From assembly GCF_007421815.1 (NCBI RefSeq), contig NZ_VLNT01000003.1:124001-188000 (forward strand): a stretch of DNA of 64,000 bases, given 5' to 3'. This DNA is from Aeromicrobium piscarium (lineage in GTDB: Bacteria > Actinomycetota > Actinomycetes > Propionibacteriales > Nocardioidaceae). Position numbers and translations under genes: made by a program. The notes under the pieces were generated by a model. The model searched no databases and was not told the origin of the DNA. It saw only the letters and a program-made list of their open reading frames with translations. Below are positions 47,766-56,754 of the stretch, piece by piece; the stretch's first letter is position 1, and each line of letters opens with the position of its first letter.

Positions 47766-48569
47766 GTGACCGCCTACGATCGAGCCCGAGACGCCGCCGA
47801 AGCCCTGCGCGAACGCACCGGCGGCGTCAAGCACAGCGTGGCACTGGTGATGGGCTCGGGCTGGCTCCCCGCGGCCGACGCCCTCGGCGAGCCGAGCGTG
47901 GAACTTCCCGCCGCCGAGCTCCCGCACTTCACCGCTCCCGCGGTCGCCGGTCATGGGGGCACCATTCGGTCGGTTCCGGTCGGTGACACCCATGCTCTCG
48001 TCTTCCTCGGCCGGACCCATTTCTACGAGGGCCGCGGCGTGGAGGCCGTGGTCCACGCGGTCCGTACGGCTGCTGCCGCTGGCGTGGAGACCATCGTGTT
48101 GACCAATGGTTGCGGCGGGCTCGACCCTTCGTGGACCCCCGGAACTCCCGTCCTCATCCGCGACCACATCAATCTCACCGCGACCTCGCCCATCGTCGGT
48201 GCCACGTTCATCGACTTGACCGATCTCTACTCGCCGCAGCTGCGCGAGTTGGTGCGGGAGGTCGATCCGAGCATCGACGAAGGCGTCTACGTGCAGTTCC
48301 CCGGTCCTCACTACGAGACCCCTGCCGAGATCGCGATGGTCCGGGCGATCGGCGGCGATCTGGTCGGCATGTCCACCGTCCTCGAGGCGATCGCCGCACG
48401 TGAGGCGGGGATGGACGTGCTCGGCATCAGTCTGGTGACCAATCTCGCTGCGGGTATCAGCGGCGAGCCGCTCAACCACGAGGAGGTGCTGGAGGCCGGC
48501 CGCGCCTCCGCGGCGCGCATGGGCACGCTCCTCGCCGATGTCCTCCCTCGCGTGCCTCGCCGCTCATGA
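47766..48569 (+). CDS. punA: Purine nucleoside phosphorylase PunA
   Basis: 267 residues, trimeric (low-molecular-mass) class. Phosphate-loop [42 protein letters not shown] and base-binding [15 protein letters not shown] with [31 protein letters not shown] are clear. It splits purine nucleosides to base and ribose-1-phosphate for salvage. GTG at 47766 is preferred over GTG 47760 because of the -10 6 bases upstream. Its stop overlaps the first of two tiny ORFs that lead to pmmB, in the order punA-pmmB of mycobacteria (Rv3307-Rv3308). Confidence 0.95.
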   Translation: MTAYDRARDAAEALRERTGGVKHSVALVMGSGWLPAADALGEPSVELPAAELPHFTAPAVAGHGGTIRSVPVGDTHALVFLGRTHFYEGRGVEAVVHAVRTAAAAGVETIVLTNGCGGLDPSWTPGTPVLIRDHINLTATSPIVGATFIDLTDLYSPQLRELVREVDPSIDEGVYVQFPGPHYETPAEIAMVRAIGGDLVGMSTVLEAIAAREAGMDVLGISLVTNLAAGISGEPLNHEEVLEAGRASAARMGTLLADVLPRVPRRS

Positions 48570-48649
48570 GCGAACGAAGCGAACGAACCATGAGCACGTC
48601 AGGCCGGCTCCCGCCTACCATGCGCTCTTCTGGGCAGGAGCTGGCATGA
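48566..48649 (+). CDS. [11 protein letters not shown] small ORF 1 between punA and pmmB
   Basis: 27 codons (starts [14 protein letters not shown], ends SSGQELA). Its ATG overlaps the punA stop and its TGA overlaps the ATG of small ORF 2, both by the ATGA pattern. It is encoded by the first of two 80-bp tandem repeats. A GGCAGGAG stretch near its end can act as ribosome site for the next ORF. Peptide function is unknown and may not exist. Confidence 0.5.
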   Translation: MSERSERTMSTSGRLPPTMRSSGQELA

Positions 48650-48725
48650 GCGAGCGAAGCGAGGGAACCATGAGCACGTCAGGCCGGCTCCTGCCTACCA
48701 TGCGCTCTTCTGGGCAGGAGCAGGC
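48566..48725 (+). repeat. Two tandem 80-bp units linking punA to pmmB
   Basis: Units 48566-48645 and 48646-48725 differ at 5 of 80 bases. Each begins with ATGAGCGARCGAAGCGA and ends CAGGAGCWGGC just before the next ATG. The period of 80 is not a multiple of three, which is exactly what keeps an ATGA overlap at each joint. Confidence 0.9.
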
Positions 48726-48729
48726 ATGA
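48646..48729 (+). CDS. [11 protein letters not shown] small ORF 2, coupled to pmmB
   Basis: 27 codons (starts [14 protein letters not shown], ends SSGQEQA), nearly the same peptide as small ORF 1. Its TGA overlaps the pmmB ATG at 48726. GGCAGGAGCAGGC just before that ATG contains the pmmB ribosome site. Confidence 0.5.
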   Translation: MSERSEGTMSTSGRLLPTMRSSGQEQA

Positions 48730-50351
48730 CCGGGCCAGAGGCCATCGACCTGGCTCGCGCGTGGATCGCCCAGGACCCGGACGACGAGACCCGTGCAGAG
48801 CTCCAGCGGCTGGTGGACCGTCGCGATCACACCGTGCTCGCGCGCCGCTTCTCGGGCAGGCTGACCTTCGGCACGGCCGGCCTGCGCGGCGAGCTCGGGG
48901 CCGGCCCCACGCGGATGAACCGCGTCGTGGTCGCGCAGGCCGCTCGCGGCCTCGCCGACTATCTGCGGTCCCGCCACGAGCGTCCGGCGGTGGTGATCGG
49001 CTACGACGCGCGCGAGAAATCGGACCATTTCGCACGCGACACCGCCGAGATCCTCAGCGGAGCGGGCATCGCGGCGGTTCTCTTCAGCGCACCCACGCCG
49101 ACACCCGTCCTCGCCTTCGCTATCCGGCATCTCGGGTGCACTGCCGGGGTGATGGTCACGGCCTCGCACAATCCCCCGCGCGACAACGGCTACAAGGTCT
49201 ACCTCGGTGACTCCAGCCAGATCGTGCCTCCGGCGGATACCGAGATCGCCGACGCGATCTTTCGGGTGGGCCCGATCGACACGTTGCCACGGGGCGATGA
49301 CTACCGGCTGATCGGCGAGGACGTGATCGAGGCGTACCTGGACGCGGCCGTCGGTCTCGTGGGCGAGCTTCCGCCGACTGCCCCGCTGGACGTCGTCTAC
49401 ACCCCTCTGCATGGCGTGGGGCTCGACATCATGAGCGAGGCGGCGCGCCGCGCCGGATTCGCCCCGTTGCATGTGGTCGCCGATCAGGCTGAGCCGGATC
49501 CGCGCTTCCCGACCGTGGCATTCCCCAATCCCGAGGAACCCGGTGCCATGGATCTCGCGCTCGCCCAGGCCCGTGAGATCGGTGCCGACCTGGTGATCGC
49601 CAACGACCCGGATGCCGACCGGTGCGCGGTGGCGGTGCCCGTCGAGGGCGACTTCCGGATGCTCACCGGCGATCAGTTGGGTGCGCTGCTGGCCGATCAC
49701 CTGCTGTCCTCGGGTATCGAGGGCACCTACGCCTCATCGATCGTCTCCTCCGATCTGCTCGGCCGCCAGGCGGCGGCGTACGGGCAGCCCTGGCGGCAGA
49801 CGTTGACGGGATTCAAGTGGATCGGCAAGGTCGACGGTCTCGCCTTCGGGTACGAGGAGGCACTCGGCTATTGCGTGGCACCCGCGATCGCCCGCGACAA
49901 GGACGGCATCACCGCCGCCCTCGCCGTCCTCGAGCTCGCCGCGCGGTCGAAGCACCGTGGAGTGAGCCTGCTGGATCGTCTGCAGGAGATCTACGCCGAG
50001 CACGGATGGCACGCGACCGGGCAGGTGGCTCTGCGCGTCGAGGATCTGTCGGTGATCGGTGAGACGATGCAGCGGCTGCGCACGTCGCCGCCGACCGAAC
50101 TGGGCGGACGCGCGGTCACGCGAGTCGACGATCTGGCCGCAGGATATGCCGGTTTGCCGCCTACCGATGGCATCCGCCTACAGCTCGGCGAGGATGCCCG
50201 GGTGATCGTGCGCCCGTCCGGCACCGAGCCGAAGATCAAGTGCTATCTGGAGGTCGTGATCCCGGTCGACGATGATCTGGCGGCTGCCGAGCGCCGGGCG
50301 ACCGAGGAGCTGGACCGTCTGCGCGCCGGTGTCACCGAGCTGCTCAGCTGA
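48726..50351 (+). CDS. pmmB: Phosphomannomutase/phosphoglucomutase PmmB
   Basis: 541 residues of the alpha-D-phosphohexomutase family. FGTAGLRGELGAGPTRMN at the N-terminus, phosphoserine loop TASHNPPRDNGYK (catalytic Ser 147), metal loop NDPDADRCA (Asp 294 region), sugar-binding GYEEALGYCV and C-terminal phosphate site VRPSGTEPKIKCYLE are all intact. It interconverts hexose 1- and 6-phosphates feeding cell-envelope mannose or glucose polymers; the exact sugar is not fixed by sequence. The ATG at 48726 is the third in a row of ATGA joints after punA, so its expression should be tightly tied to that gene. Confidence 0.92.
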   Translation: MTGPEAIDLARAWIAQDPDDETRAELQRLVDRRDHTVLARRFSGRLTFGTAGLRGELGAGPTRMNRVVVAQAARGLADYLRSRHERPAVVIGYDAREKSDHFARDTAEILSGAGIAAVLFSAPTPTPVLAFAIRHLGCTAGVMVTASHNPPRDNGYKVYLGDSSQIVPPADTEIADAIFRVGPIDTLPRGDDYRLIGEDVIEAYLDAAVGLVGELPPTAPLDVVYTPLHGVGLDIMSEAARRAGFAPLHVVADQAEPDPRFPTVAFPNPEEPGAMDLALAQAREIGADLVIANDPDADRCAVAVPVEGDFRMLTGDQLGALLADHLLSSGIEGTYASSIVSSDLLGRQAAAYGQPWRQTLTGFKWIGKVDGLAFGYEEALGYCVAPAIARDKDGITAALAVLELAARSKHRGVSLLDRLQEIYAEHGWHATGQVALRVEDLSVIGETMQRLRTSPPTELGGRAVTRVDDLAAGYAGLPPTDGIRLQLGEDARVIVRPSGTEPKIKCYLEVVIPVDDDLAAAERRATEELDRLRAGVTELLS

Positions 50352-50398
50352 CCCCACACCCACCCGCGGAGCTTCTCCCCCTCCCGCCGGGGACCCCG

Positions 50399-50423
50399 CG
50401 AGTGGACAAGATTGCACCACTCG
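50399..50423. terminator. Possible weak terminator between pmmB and the DUF445 gene
   Basis: CGAGTGG (50399-50405) and CCACTCG (50417-50423) with an 11-nt loop, between convergent genes; short stem, no T-run. Confidence 0.35.
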
Positions 50424-50445
50424 GCGGCCTGGCGAGCTGCGCGCG

Positions 50446-51708
50446 TCAGCCGAGCAGGGAGACCAGGGCGTGGAGCACCAGTCCGACCAGGCCACCGACG
50501 ACGGTGCCGTTGATCCGGATGAACTGCAGGTCCCGGCCGGCCAGCAACTCCACCCGTCGCGCCGTCTCCTTGCCGTCCCAGCGGTCCACGGTCGCCGAGA
50601 TGATCGTCGCGACCTCGGGACCGTACCGCTCGACCAGGTGCCCGGCAGCATCGCTCACGGCGCGGTCGACCCGAGCGGCCAGTGCGGGGTCATGCTGGAG
50701 TCGCTTGGCGAAGGCGATGACCTCGGAGGTGATCCGGCGACGCAGCAGACCGTCATCATCGCGCAGAGCCGTGACTGCCGTCTGGCGGAAGGCCTCCCAC
50801 AGCCGCGTGGCCGTCGCGACCGCCTTCGGCTGGGACAGCAGCCGTGCCTTGAGACGTTCCGCCGCCTCCATGGTCTCGTCATCGTGCTGCAGGTCGTCCG
50901 CTAGATCGGTCAGCCAGTGATCGAGGGCTCGCCGCGCCGAGTGCTCCTGATCGTCCCGGATATCGGCGAGCCAGGTCGTGACCTCGCGGAGGATCCGTTC
51001 TGCCACCAAGCGGTTCGCCCACTCCGGAGCCCATCCGGGAGCCCGTTCGGTGACGAGGCCGGTGATCCGTTCGGGATGCCGGTCGATCCAGCCGGACAGC
51101 TCGTCCAGCATGAGATCCACCAAGCCCGTGTGGGCGCCGTCGTCCACGATCTCGCCGAGCAGTTGTCCGACCGCCGGGCTGATGCGCTCGTCGACCAGTC
51201 TCGGCACCACGACCTCGTTCCAGACCGCCTCGACATCAGCCGGCGAGATGGCCTCCAGGACGTCCGCCCCGATCTGCGCGCCCTCGGCCACGATCCGCTC
51301 GGCGTGACGCGGGGCGGCCAGCCACTCCCCCGCCCGGCGCGCCACCTGTGCCTCCTCGATCCGCTCCTTGACGATCTGCGGCTGCATGAAGTTCTCGCTG
51401 ACGAACTCCTGCAGACTCGCTCCGAGCTGTTCCTTCTTGCGCGGGATGAGCGCGGTGTGCGGGATCGGCAGGCCGAGAGGCCGCTTGAACAGCGCCGTGA
51501 CCGCGAACCAGTCCGCGATGGCTCCCACCATCGCGGCCTCGGAGGCCGCGTGGACGTAGCCCACCCAGCCCCGGCCGTCCAATGTCAGCACGAAGACGAC
51601 AGCGGCAGCGAAGAGGAAGGAGGTCGCGACGATCCGCATGCGACGCAACCGTCGACGGCGCTCGTGATCGGCTCCGGCCACGTCGGGCGACAACGCGATG
51701 CTCGTCAT
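50446..51708 (-). CDS. DUF445 family membrane protein
   Basis: 420 residues. A hydrophobic segment near residues 28-47 (ATSFLFAAAVVFVLTL), then AMVGAIADWFAVTALFKRPLGLPIPHTALIPRKKEQLG, the DUF445 hallmark. A long helical soluble part (about 90-385) is followed by a C-terminal membrane helix (INGTVVGGLVGLVLHALVSLL). Function is unknown; this YjiN-like family sits in the envelope. The ATG at 51708, 6 bases after TACAGT, is chosen over upstream extension. Divergent from the CPBP gene. Confidence 0.87.
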   Translation of the reverse strand: MTSIALSPDVAGADHERRRRLRRMRIVATSFLFAAAVVFVLTLDGRGWVGYVHAASEAAMVGAIADWFAVTALFKRPLGLPIPHTALIPRKKEQLGASLQEFVSENFMQPQIVKERIEEAQVARRAGEWLAAPRHAERIVAEGAQIGADVLEAISPADVEAVWNEVVVPRLVDERISPAVGQLLGEIVDDGAHTGLVDLMLDELSGWIDRHPERITGLVTERAPGWAPEWANRLVAERILREVTTWLADIRDDQEHSARRALDHWLTDLADDLQHDDETMEAAERLKARLLSQPKAVATATRLWEAFRQTAVTALRDDDGLLRRRITSEVIAFAKRLQHDPALAARVDRAVSDAAGHLVERYGPEVATIISATVDRWDGKETARRVELLAGRDLQFIRINGTVVGGLVGLVLHALVSLLG

Positions 51709-51714
51709 GCGGGC

Positions 51715-51720
51715 ACTGTA
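51715..51720 (-). promoter_or_regulatory. -10 element of the DUF445 gene (leaderless)
   Basis: TACAGT on the minus strand with 6 bases to the ATG at 51708. Confidence 0.5.
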
Positions 51721-51764
51721 GGCGCCCGCCGTCCGCACGGCCTCCCGAGGTCGTGGAAGCCCAC

Positions 51765-51770
51765 TAGACT
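51765..51770 (+). promoter_or_regulatory. -10 element of the CPBP-hrpA operon (leaderless)
   Basis: TAGACT with 7 bases to the GTG at 51778; it supports that start codon. Confidence 0.55.
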
Positions 51771-51777
51771 TCTGCTC

Positions 51778-52566
51778 GTGCCCCGTCGTCCCCGATCGCC
51801 GCGTACTCCCATGGCGGCAGTCGCCCGAGGCGGGCTCCGCGCCGAGGTCTGGATCGTTCTGGGGCTCTCCCTCGGCCAGTCGGCGGTGTATGCGGTGGTC
51901 AGCCTGCTGCGCAAGCTCGCCGAAGGGGGCGTGGGTGGCTCGACCGCGACCCTGAACCCCTCCCGAGCCGATCTGCAGTGGCTCGATCTGACACTGCAAC
52001 TGCTCTCGATCTTCTTCGCCCTGGTCCCGGTCGCGCTCGCCCTCTACCTGCTGAACCTCGACGGCGAGCGTCCCGGCGTGCTGAAGCGACTGGGCCTGGA
52101 CGGCTCACGTCCGCTCCGCGATCTCGCCTGGGGCGCCGGGCTCGCGGCGGTCATCGGCCTGCCCGGGCTCGGCCTGTACGCCCTCGGCCGTGCCTTCGGC
52201 CTGACCGCCGATATCGTGCTGAGTCCGACCGACGCCTACTGGTGGACGCCGGTCGTGCTGATCGTCGCGGCGGTGCAGAATGCCCTGCTCGAGGAAGTCG
52301 TGGTGGTCGGCTACCTCATGACGCGACTGCGGCAACTGCGCTGGGGTGCCCCCGCCGCCATCGCGGTGAGCGCGCTCCTGCGCGGCACGTATCACCTCTA
52401 CCAGGGCTTCGGCCAGGGCGTCGGCAATGCGATCATGGGAGTGGTCTTCGGCTACTGGTTCTACCGGACCGGTCGCGTCATGCCGCTCGTCATCGCCCAC
52501 ACGATCCTCGATGTCGTGGCATTCGTCGGCTACGCGTTCCTCGCGGAGACCCTCGGACTGCGCTGA
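51778..52566 (+). CDS. CPBP family intramembrane protease-like protein
   Basis: 262 residues with about seven membrane helices. The three CPBP/Abi motifs are recognisable: Glu pair in ALLEEVVVVGYLMTRLR (the usual Arg after the Glu pair is replaced by Val), His in LLRGTYHLYQGFG and His-x3-Asp in IAHTILDVVAF. The eukaryotic relative is the CaaX protease Rce1; in bacteria most members have no assigned substrate. Start GTG 51778 follows a -10 by 7 bases; ATG 51811 is an alternative. hrpA follows after 4 bases. Confidence 0.85.
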   Translation: MPRRPRSPRTPMAAVARGGLRAEVWIVLGLSLGQSAVYAVVSLLRKLAEGGVGGSTATLNPSRADLQWLDLTLQLLSIFFALVPVALALYLLNLDGERPGVLKRLGLDGSRPLRDLAWGAGLAAVIGLPGLGLYALGRAFGLTADIVLSPTDAYWWTPVVLIVAAVQNALLEEVVVVGYLMTRLRQLRWGAPAAIAVSALLRGTYHLYQGFGQGVGNAIMGVVFGYWFYRTGRVMPLVIAHTILDVVAFVGYAFLAETLGLR

Positions 52567-52570
52567 ACTC

Positions 52571-55500
52571 ATGAGACTCACCTTCGATACTGCCCTCCCG
52601 ATCGCCGAACGACACGACGAGATCGCCGAGTTACTCGCCCAACACCAGGTCGTCGTCATCGCCGGCGAGACCGGCTCGGGCAAGACGACCCAGCTCCCGA
52701 AGATCGCCTACGAGCTCGGTCGTCGCCACATCGCCCATACCCAGCCGCGGCGGATCGCCGCGCGCTCGGTCGCTCGCCGGATCGCCGACGAATGCGAGGT
52801 CGAGCTCGGCAACGAGATCGGCTATGCGGTGCGCTTCGACGACCAGACCAGCGACGCGACCGCGATCAAGTTGATGACCGATGGACTGCTGCTCGCCGAG
52901 CTCCAGGGCGATCCGGAGCTGCGTCAGTACGACACCGTCATCATCGACGAGGCCCATGAGCGGTCCCTCGCGATCGACTTTCTGCTCGGCTACCTCAAGC
53001 GTCTCCTCCCCCGGCGGCCCGATCTCCAGGTCATCATCACCTCGGCCACGATCGACGTCGGGCGGTTCTCGGAGATGTTCGACGACGCTCCCGTGATCGA
53101 GGTCTCCGGCCGCACCTACCCGGTCGAGGTGCGCTATCGCCCCGTGGCCGAGTCGGATGCCTCCGATCTCGCCGAGGCCATCGACCAGGCGGTCCGCGAG
53201 CTGCCGCGCGATGGCGACATCCTCGTCTTCCTGTCCGGGGAACGCGAGATCCGCGACACCGCCGAGTATCTGAGCGGGAAGAAGTACCCCCGCACGGAGA
53301 TCCTCCCGCTCTACGGCCGCCTCGCCGCTCAGGACCAGCAGAAGATCTTCGCCTCGCATCCCGGCCGGCGGATCGTGCTGTCCACCAATGTGGCGGAGAC
53401 CTCGCTGACCGTTCCGGGCATCCGGTATGTGATCGACTCCGGGCTGGCCCGTATCAGCCGGTACAGCAACCGGCTCAAGGTCCAGCGTCTGCCGATCGAG
53501 CCGATCTCGCGGGCCAGTGCCGCCCAGCGGGCCGGCCGCTGCGGTCGCGTCGCGGACGGCATCTGCATTCGTCTCTACGCCGAGGAGGACTTCGAGGGGC
53601 GCCCGGAGTTCACCGATCCGGAGATCCTGCGGACCAACCTCGCCTCGGTGCTGTTGCAGATGGCATCGCTCAAGCTCGGCGATATCGACGACTTCCCCTT
53701 CCTCGATCCACCGGACCGCCGCGCGGTCAACGACGGTCTGAACCTGCTCGCCGAGCTCGGCGCGCTCGATGGCCGCAGGCTGACGAAGCTCGGCCGCACC
53801 ATGTCGGGTCTCCCGGTCGATCCACGGCTGGGCCGGATGCTGCTCGCGGCGGATCGTCTCGGATGCCTGGCGGATGTCCTGGTGATCGTGGCCGCCATGT
53901 CCATCCAAGATCCGCGCGAGCGCCCCTTGGAACGCCAGCAGGCCGCCGACGAGAAGCATCGGCGCTTCCATCAGCCGGACTCGGACTTCCTGTCCTATCT
54001 GAGCCTGTGGCGCTATCTGCGCGAGCAGCGCGACGCGTTGTCGCACAGCAGGTTCCGGCGGATGTGTCACGACGAGTTCATCCACTATCTCCGCGTCCGC
54101 GAGTGGCAGGACGTGCACGCTCAGCTGCGTCGCACGGTCCGCGATCTCGGCATGAAGCCGAAGCGCGACCTGAGCGACGACGCCGACGCGATTCATCAGG
54201 CGCTCCTCACCGGGCTCCTCAGTCACGTCGCGCTCAGAGAGCCCGACGGTCGGGAGTTCCTCGGTGCCCGCGGCGCTCGCGTCATGGTCTTCCCCGGCTC
54301 GGGCCTCGCCAAGAAGCCTCCTCGATGGATCATGGCCGGTGAGCTGGTCGAGACCTCGCGGCTGTGGGCCAGAACCGTCGCGCGGGTGGACCCGGGCTGG
54401 GTCGAGAAGGCAGCTGGGCACCTGCTCAAACGCCAGTACGCCGAGCCGTACTGGTCGTCGCGACGGGGCACGGCGATGGCCAAGGAGCGGGCCACGCTGT
54501 ACGGGATCCCGGTGGTCGTGGACCGACCGGTGCAGCTCTCGCGTGTGGACCCGGTGCTGGCGCGGGAGCTCTTCATCCGCCATGCGCTCGTGGAAGGCGA
54601 TTGGCGCACCGATCACCGGTTCTTCCACGAGAACCGCGCCCTCCTCGACGATGTCGGCGAGCTCGAGGACAGGCTGCGCCGCCGGGACCTGCGTGTCGAC
54701 GATCAGACGCTGTTCGACTTCTACGACGAGCGACTCCCCCAGGAGATCGTCTCGGCGCGGCACTTCGACAGCTGGTGGAAGAAGACGAGGCGACACGAGC
54801 CCGATCTGCTGACCTTCGACCCGGCCATGTTGCGCACCGACGAGCTCGGCGCTGACATCGACGAGCAGTTTCCGACGACGTGGACGACCCAGAGCAGCGA
54901 CTACGATGTCGAGTACGTCTTCGACCCGCAGTCCAGTGCCGACGGCCTCGTCGTCACCATCCCGGTCGAGGAACTGCTGGGGGTCGACGAACGCGCCTTC
55001 GGCTGGCACGTGCCCGGCCACCGGCATGAGCTCGTCACCGAGCTCATCCGTACGCTGCCGAAGACCCAGCGCAGGAACTTCGCCCCGGCCGGACAGTACG
55101 CCGACCGGATCGTGCCGGAGCTCGACCTCGAAGCGCCCGATATCGTCGAGGAGCTGGCACGCCGGTTGAGCAGCTCCTCGGGCCTCACCGTGCGGCCCGA
55201 GGACTTCGCTCCCTCCGCCGTCCCCGACCACCTTCGTGTCACCTACCGGATCGTCGACGACGGCGAGGAGATCGCGAGTGGCAAGGATCTCGCGGCATTG
55301 CGTCGTCAGCTCGAGCCGCGCCTGCGCAGCGATCTGAACGCCGTGGCCGAGCAGGAGGAGCGCACGGGGCTGACGAGCTGGGAGATCGGGACGCTCGATC
55401 GGACCGTCGAGGCCGGGCAGATCACCGGATATCCCGCGCTGGTCGACGACGGTGACAGCGTCTCTCTGCGCGTGCTGTCATCGGTGGACGAACAGCACTC

Positions 55501-56206
55501 GGCGATGGTGTGGGCGCAGTCGCGGCTGATCGCGCTGGCGACGCCCTCACCCGTCGCGCAACTGGCGCGTTCGTTGAACCTCGCGGACAAGCTGCTGCTG
55601 TCCACGGCTCCCTATCGCGATCCGGGTGTTCTCATCGAGGACGCCCGGATGGCGGCCCTCGACGCCCTGGTGGTACGGCAGGGCGGGCCCGTCCACGATG
55701 AGGGCGCCTTCGCCTCTCTCACCGAGGCCGTGCGGGCGGACGTCTATCCGCTCGCCGAGCGGACGGTGCAGGGTGTGGTCGAGGCGCTGCGGGTGCTCGG
55801 CGAGATCGCGCCGGGAGCCGACGAGCCGGGCGAGGACGTCAAGATCCAGCTGTCCTGGCTCGTCTACCCCGGCTTCGTCCGCGAGATGGGTGCGGATCGC
55901 CTGCCACGGTTGCGGGTGTATCTGGAGGCCGCCCGCCGGCGGCTGCGGGCGCCGCTGACCCAGGACCTCGCGGCCGCCCAGGAGCTGGAGGCGCGCTTCC
56001 ACGCGCTCACCGGCGACCTTCCGCTGTGGCTCCGGCGTGGGACCGCGGTACAGGAGGTGCGCTGGGCGCTGGAGGAGCTGCGCGTGAGCCTGCTCGCCCA
56101 GGATCTGCGCGCGGCGATCCCGGTCTCGGTCAAGCGCGTCACCAAGCGCCTCGACGCTCTGCAAGATCACCTGGCCGTGGTCACCCGGCCCACGCCCGCG
56201 CGCTGA
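52571..56206 (+). CDS. hrpA: ATP-dependent RNA helicase HrpA
   Basis: 1211 residues, a DEAH-box helicase slightly shorter than E. coli HrpA (1300). Walker A GETGSGKT is at 32-39, motif Ia THTQPRR-like (AHTQPRRIAARSVA), DEAH at 126-129 (IIDEAHERS), motif III ITSATID, motif V LSTNVAETSLTV and motif VI QRAGRCGR. Winged-helix and ratchet domains follow, and the C-terminal ~550 residues carry the DUF3418 region typical of HrpA. It unwinds RNA; roles in mRNA processing and in rescue of stalled ribosomes have been shown for E. coli HrpA. It sits directly after the CPBP gene in one transcript. Confidence 0.95.
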   Translation: MRLTFDTALPIAERHDEIAELLAQHQVVVIAGETGSGKTTQLPKIAYELGRRHIAHTQPRRIAARSVARRIADECEVELGNEIGYAVRFDDQTSDATAIKLMTDGLLLAELQGDPELRQYDTVIIDEAHERSLAIDFLLGYLKRLLPRRPDLQVIITSATIDVGRFSEMFDDAPVIEVSGRTYPVEVRYRPVAESDASDLAEAIDQAVRELPRDGDILVFLSGEREIRDTAEYLSGKKYPRTEILPLYGRLAAQDQQKIFASHPGRRIVLSTNVAETSLTVPGIRYVIDSGLARISRYSNRLKVQRLPIEPISRASAAQRAGRCGRVADGICIRLYAEEDFEGRPEFTDPEILRTNLASVLLQMASLKLGDIDDFPFLDPPDRRAVNDGLNLLAELGALDGRRLTKLGRTMSGLPVDPRLGRMLLAADRLGCLADVLVIVAAMSIQDPRERPLERQQAADEKHRRFHQPDSDFLSYLSLWRYLREQRDALSHSRFRRMCHDEFIHYLRVREWQDVHAQLRRTVRDLGMKPKRDLSDDADAIHQALLTGLLSHVALREPDGREFLGARGARVMVFPGSGLAKKPPRWIMAGELVETSRLWARTVARVDPGWVEKAAGHLLKRQYAEPYWSSRRGTAMAKERATLYGIPVVVDRPVQLSRVDPVLARELFIRHALVEGDWRTDHRFFHENRALLDDVGELEDRLRRRDLRVDDQTLFDFYDERLPQEIVSARHFDSWWKKTRRHEPDLLTFDPAMLRTDELGADIDEQFPTTWTTQSSDYDVEYVFDPQSSADGLVVTIPVEELLGVDERAFGWHVPGHRHELVTELIRTLPKTQRRNFAPAGQYADRIVPELDLEAPDIVEELARRLSSSSGLTVRPEDFAPSAVPDHLRVTYRIVDDGEEIASGKDLAALRRQLEPRLRSDLNAVAEQEERTGLTSWEIGTLDRTVEAGQITGYPALVDDGDSVSLRVLSSVDEQHSAMVWAQSRLIALATPSPVAQLARSLNLADKLLLSTAPYRDPGVLIEDARMAALDALVVRQGGPVHDEGAFASLTEAVRADVYPLAERTVQGVVEALRVLGEIAPGADEPGEDVKIQLSWLVYPGFVREMGADRLPRLRVYLEAARRRLRAPLTQDLAAAQELEARFHALTGDLPLWLRRGTAVQEVRWALEELRVSLLAQDLRAAIPVSVKRVTKRLDALQDHLAVVTRPTPAR

Positions 56207-56239
56207 ACCACCCGGCATCGACCGATACCAGGCGTCAGT

Positions 56240-56354
56240 GGCGGTAGGCCATCAACCTCACGCCCCAGGCGGCGGTAGCTCAGCAACCTTATCGAGCCTC
56301 GATGAGGTTGCTGAGCTACCGCCTGCGATCAGGCGAGGTTGATGGGCTACCGCC
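56240..56354. repeat. Four-arm nested palindrome, repeat family B (copy 2)
   Basis: Four copies of GGCGGTAGCTCAGCAACCT-like arms: 56240-56259 (+), 56271-56296 (+), 56298-56323 (-) and 56335-56354 (-). The inner pair has one mismatch in 26; the outer pair one in 20. It lies between the convergent hrpA and FKBP genes and may serve both as terminator. Confidence 0.85.
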
Positions 56355-56372
56355 CATGCTGGAGATACTCGC

Positions 56373-56735
56373 TCAGCCGACGCCAAGCAGGTCGATGATG
56401 AAGACGAGCGTTCGGCCCGAGAGACGGTGGCCGCCGCCTGCCGGGCCGTAGGCGAGCTCCGGCGGCGCGATGATCTGGCGACGTCCGCCGACCTTCATGC
56501 CGGGGATGCCCTGCTGCCAGGCAGCGATGAGCTGAGGAAGCGGGAAGCGCGCCGACTGGCCGCGATCCCACGAGGCATCGAACTGCTCGCCGGTCTCGAA
56601 GTCGACACCCACGTAGTGGACGTCGACGACGCCACCGGGCACCGCCTCGGGGCCGTCGCCCTCGATCAGGTCGGCGACCTGGAGCTCGGTGGGCGGGGGT
56701 CCTTCGATGAAGTCGACTTCAGGCTTGGAGGTCAT
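56373..56735 (-). CDS. FKBP-type peptidyl-prolyl cis-trans isomerase
   Basis: 120 residues, one FKBP domain: GDGPEAVPGGVVDVHYVGVDFETGEQFDASWDRGQSARFPL, then IAAWQQGIPGMKVGGRRQIIAPPELAYGPAGG and VFIIDLLGVG at the end. The active-site Asp, Trp (AAWQQGIPGM) and Tyr (ELAYGP) are in place. No signal peptide, so cytoplasmic; it speeds proline isomerisation in folding. ATG 56735 has an AGG-rich upstream stretch; ATG 56744 (three codons longer) is equally possible. Confidence 0.92.
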   Translation of the reverse strand: MTSKPEVDFIEGPPPTELQVADLIEGDGPEAVPGGVVDVHYVGVDFETGEQFDASWDRGQSARFPLPQLIAAWQQGIPGMKVGGRRQIIAPPELAYGPAGGGHRLSGRTLVFIIDLLGVG

Positions 56736-56754
56736 ACCTGCCATCCTTGCACGT

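Noticed and set aside
52631-55231. 866-codon open frame antisense to hrpA
   Set aside because: No recognisable domain; all helicase motifs are on the plus strand. Typical high-GC antisense frame.
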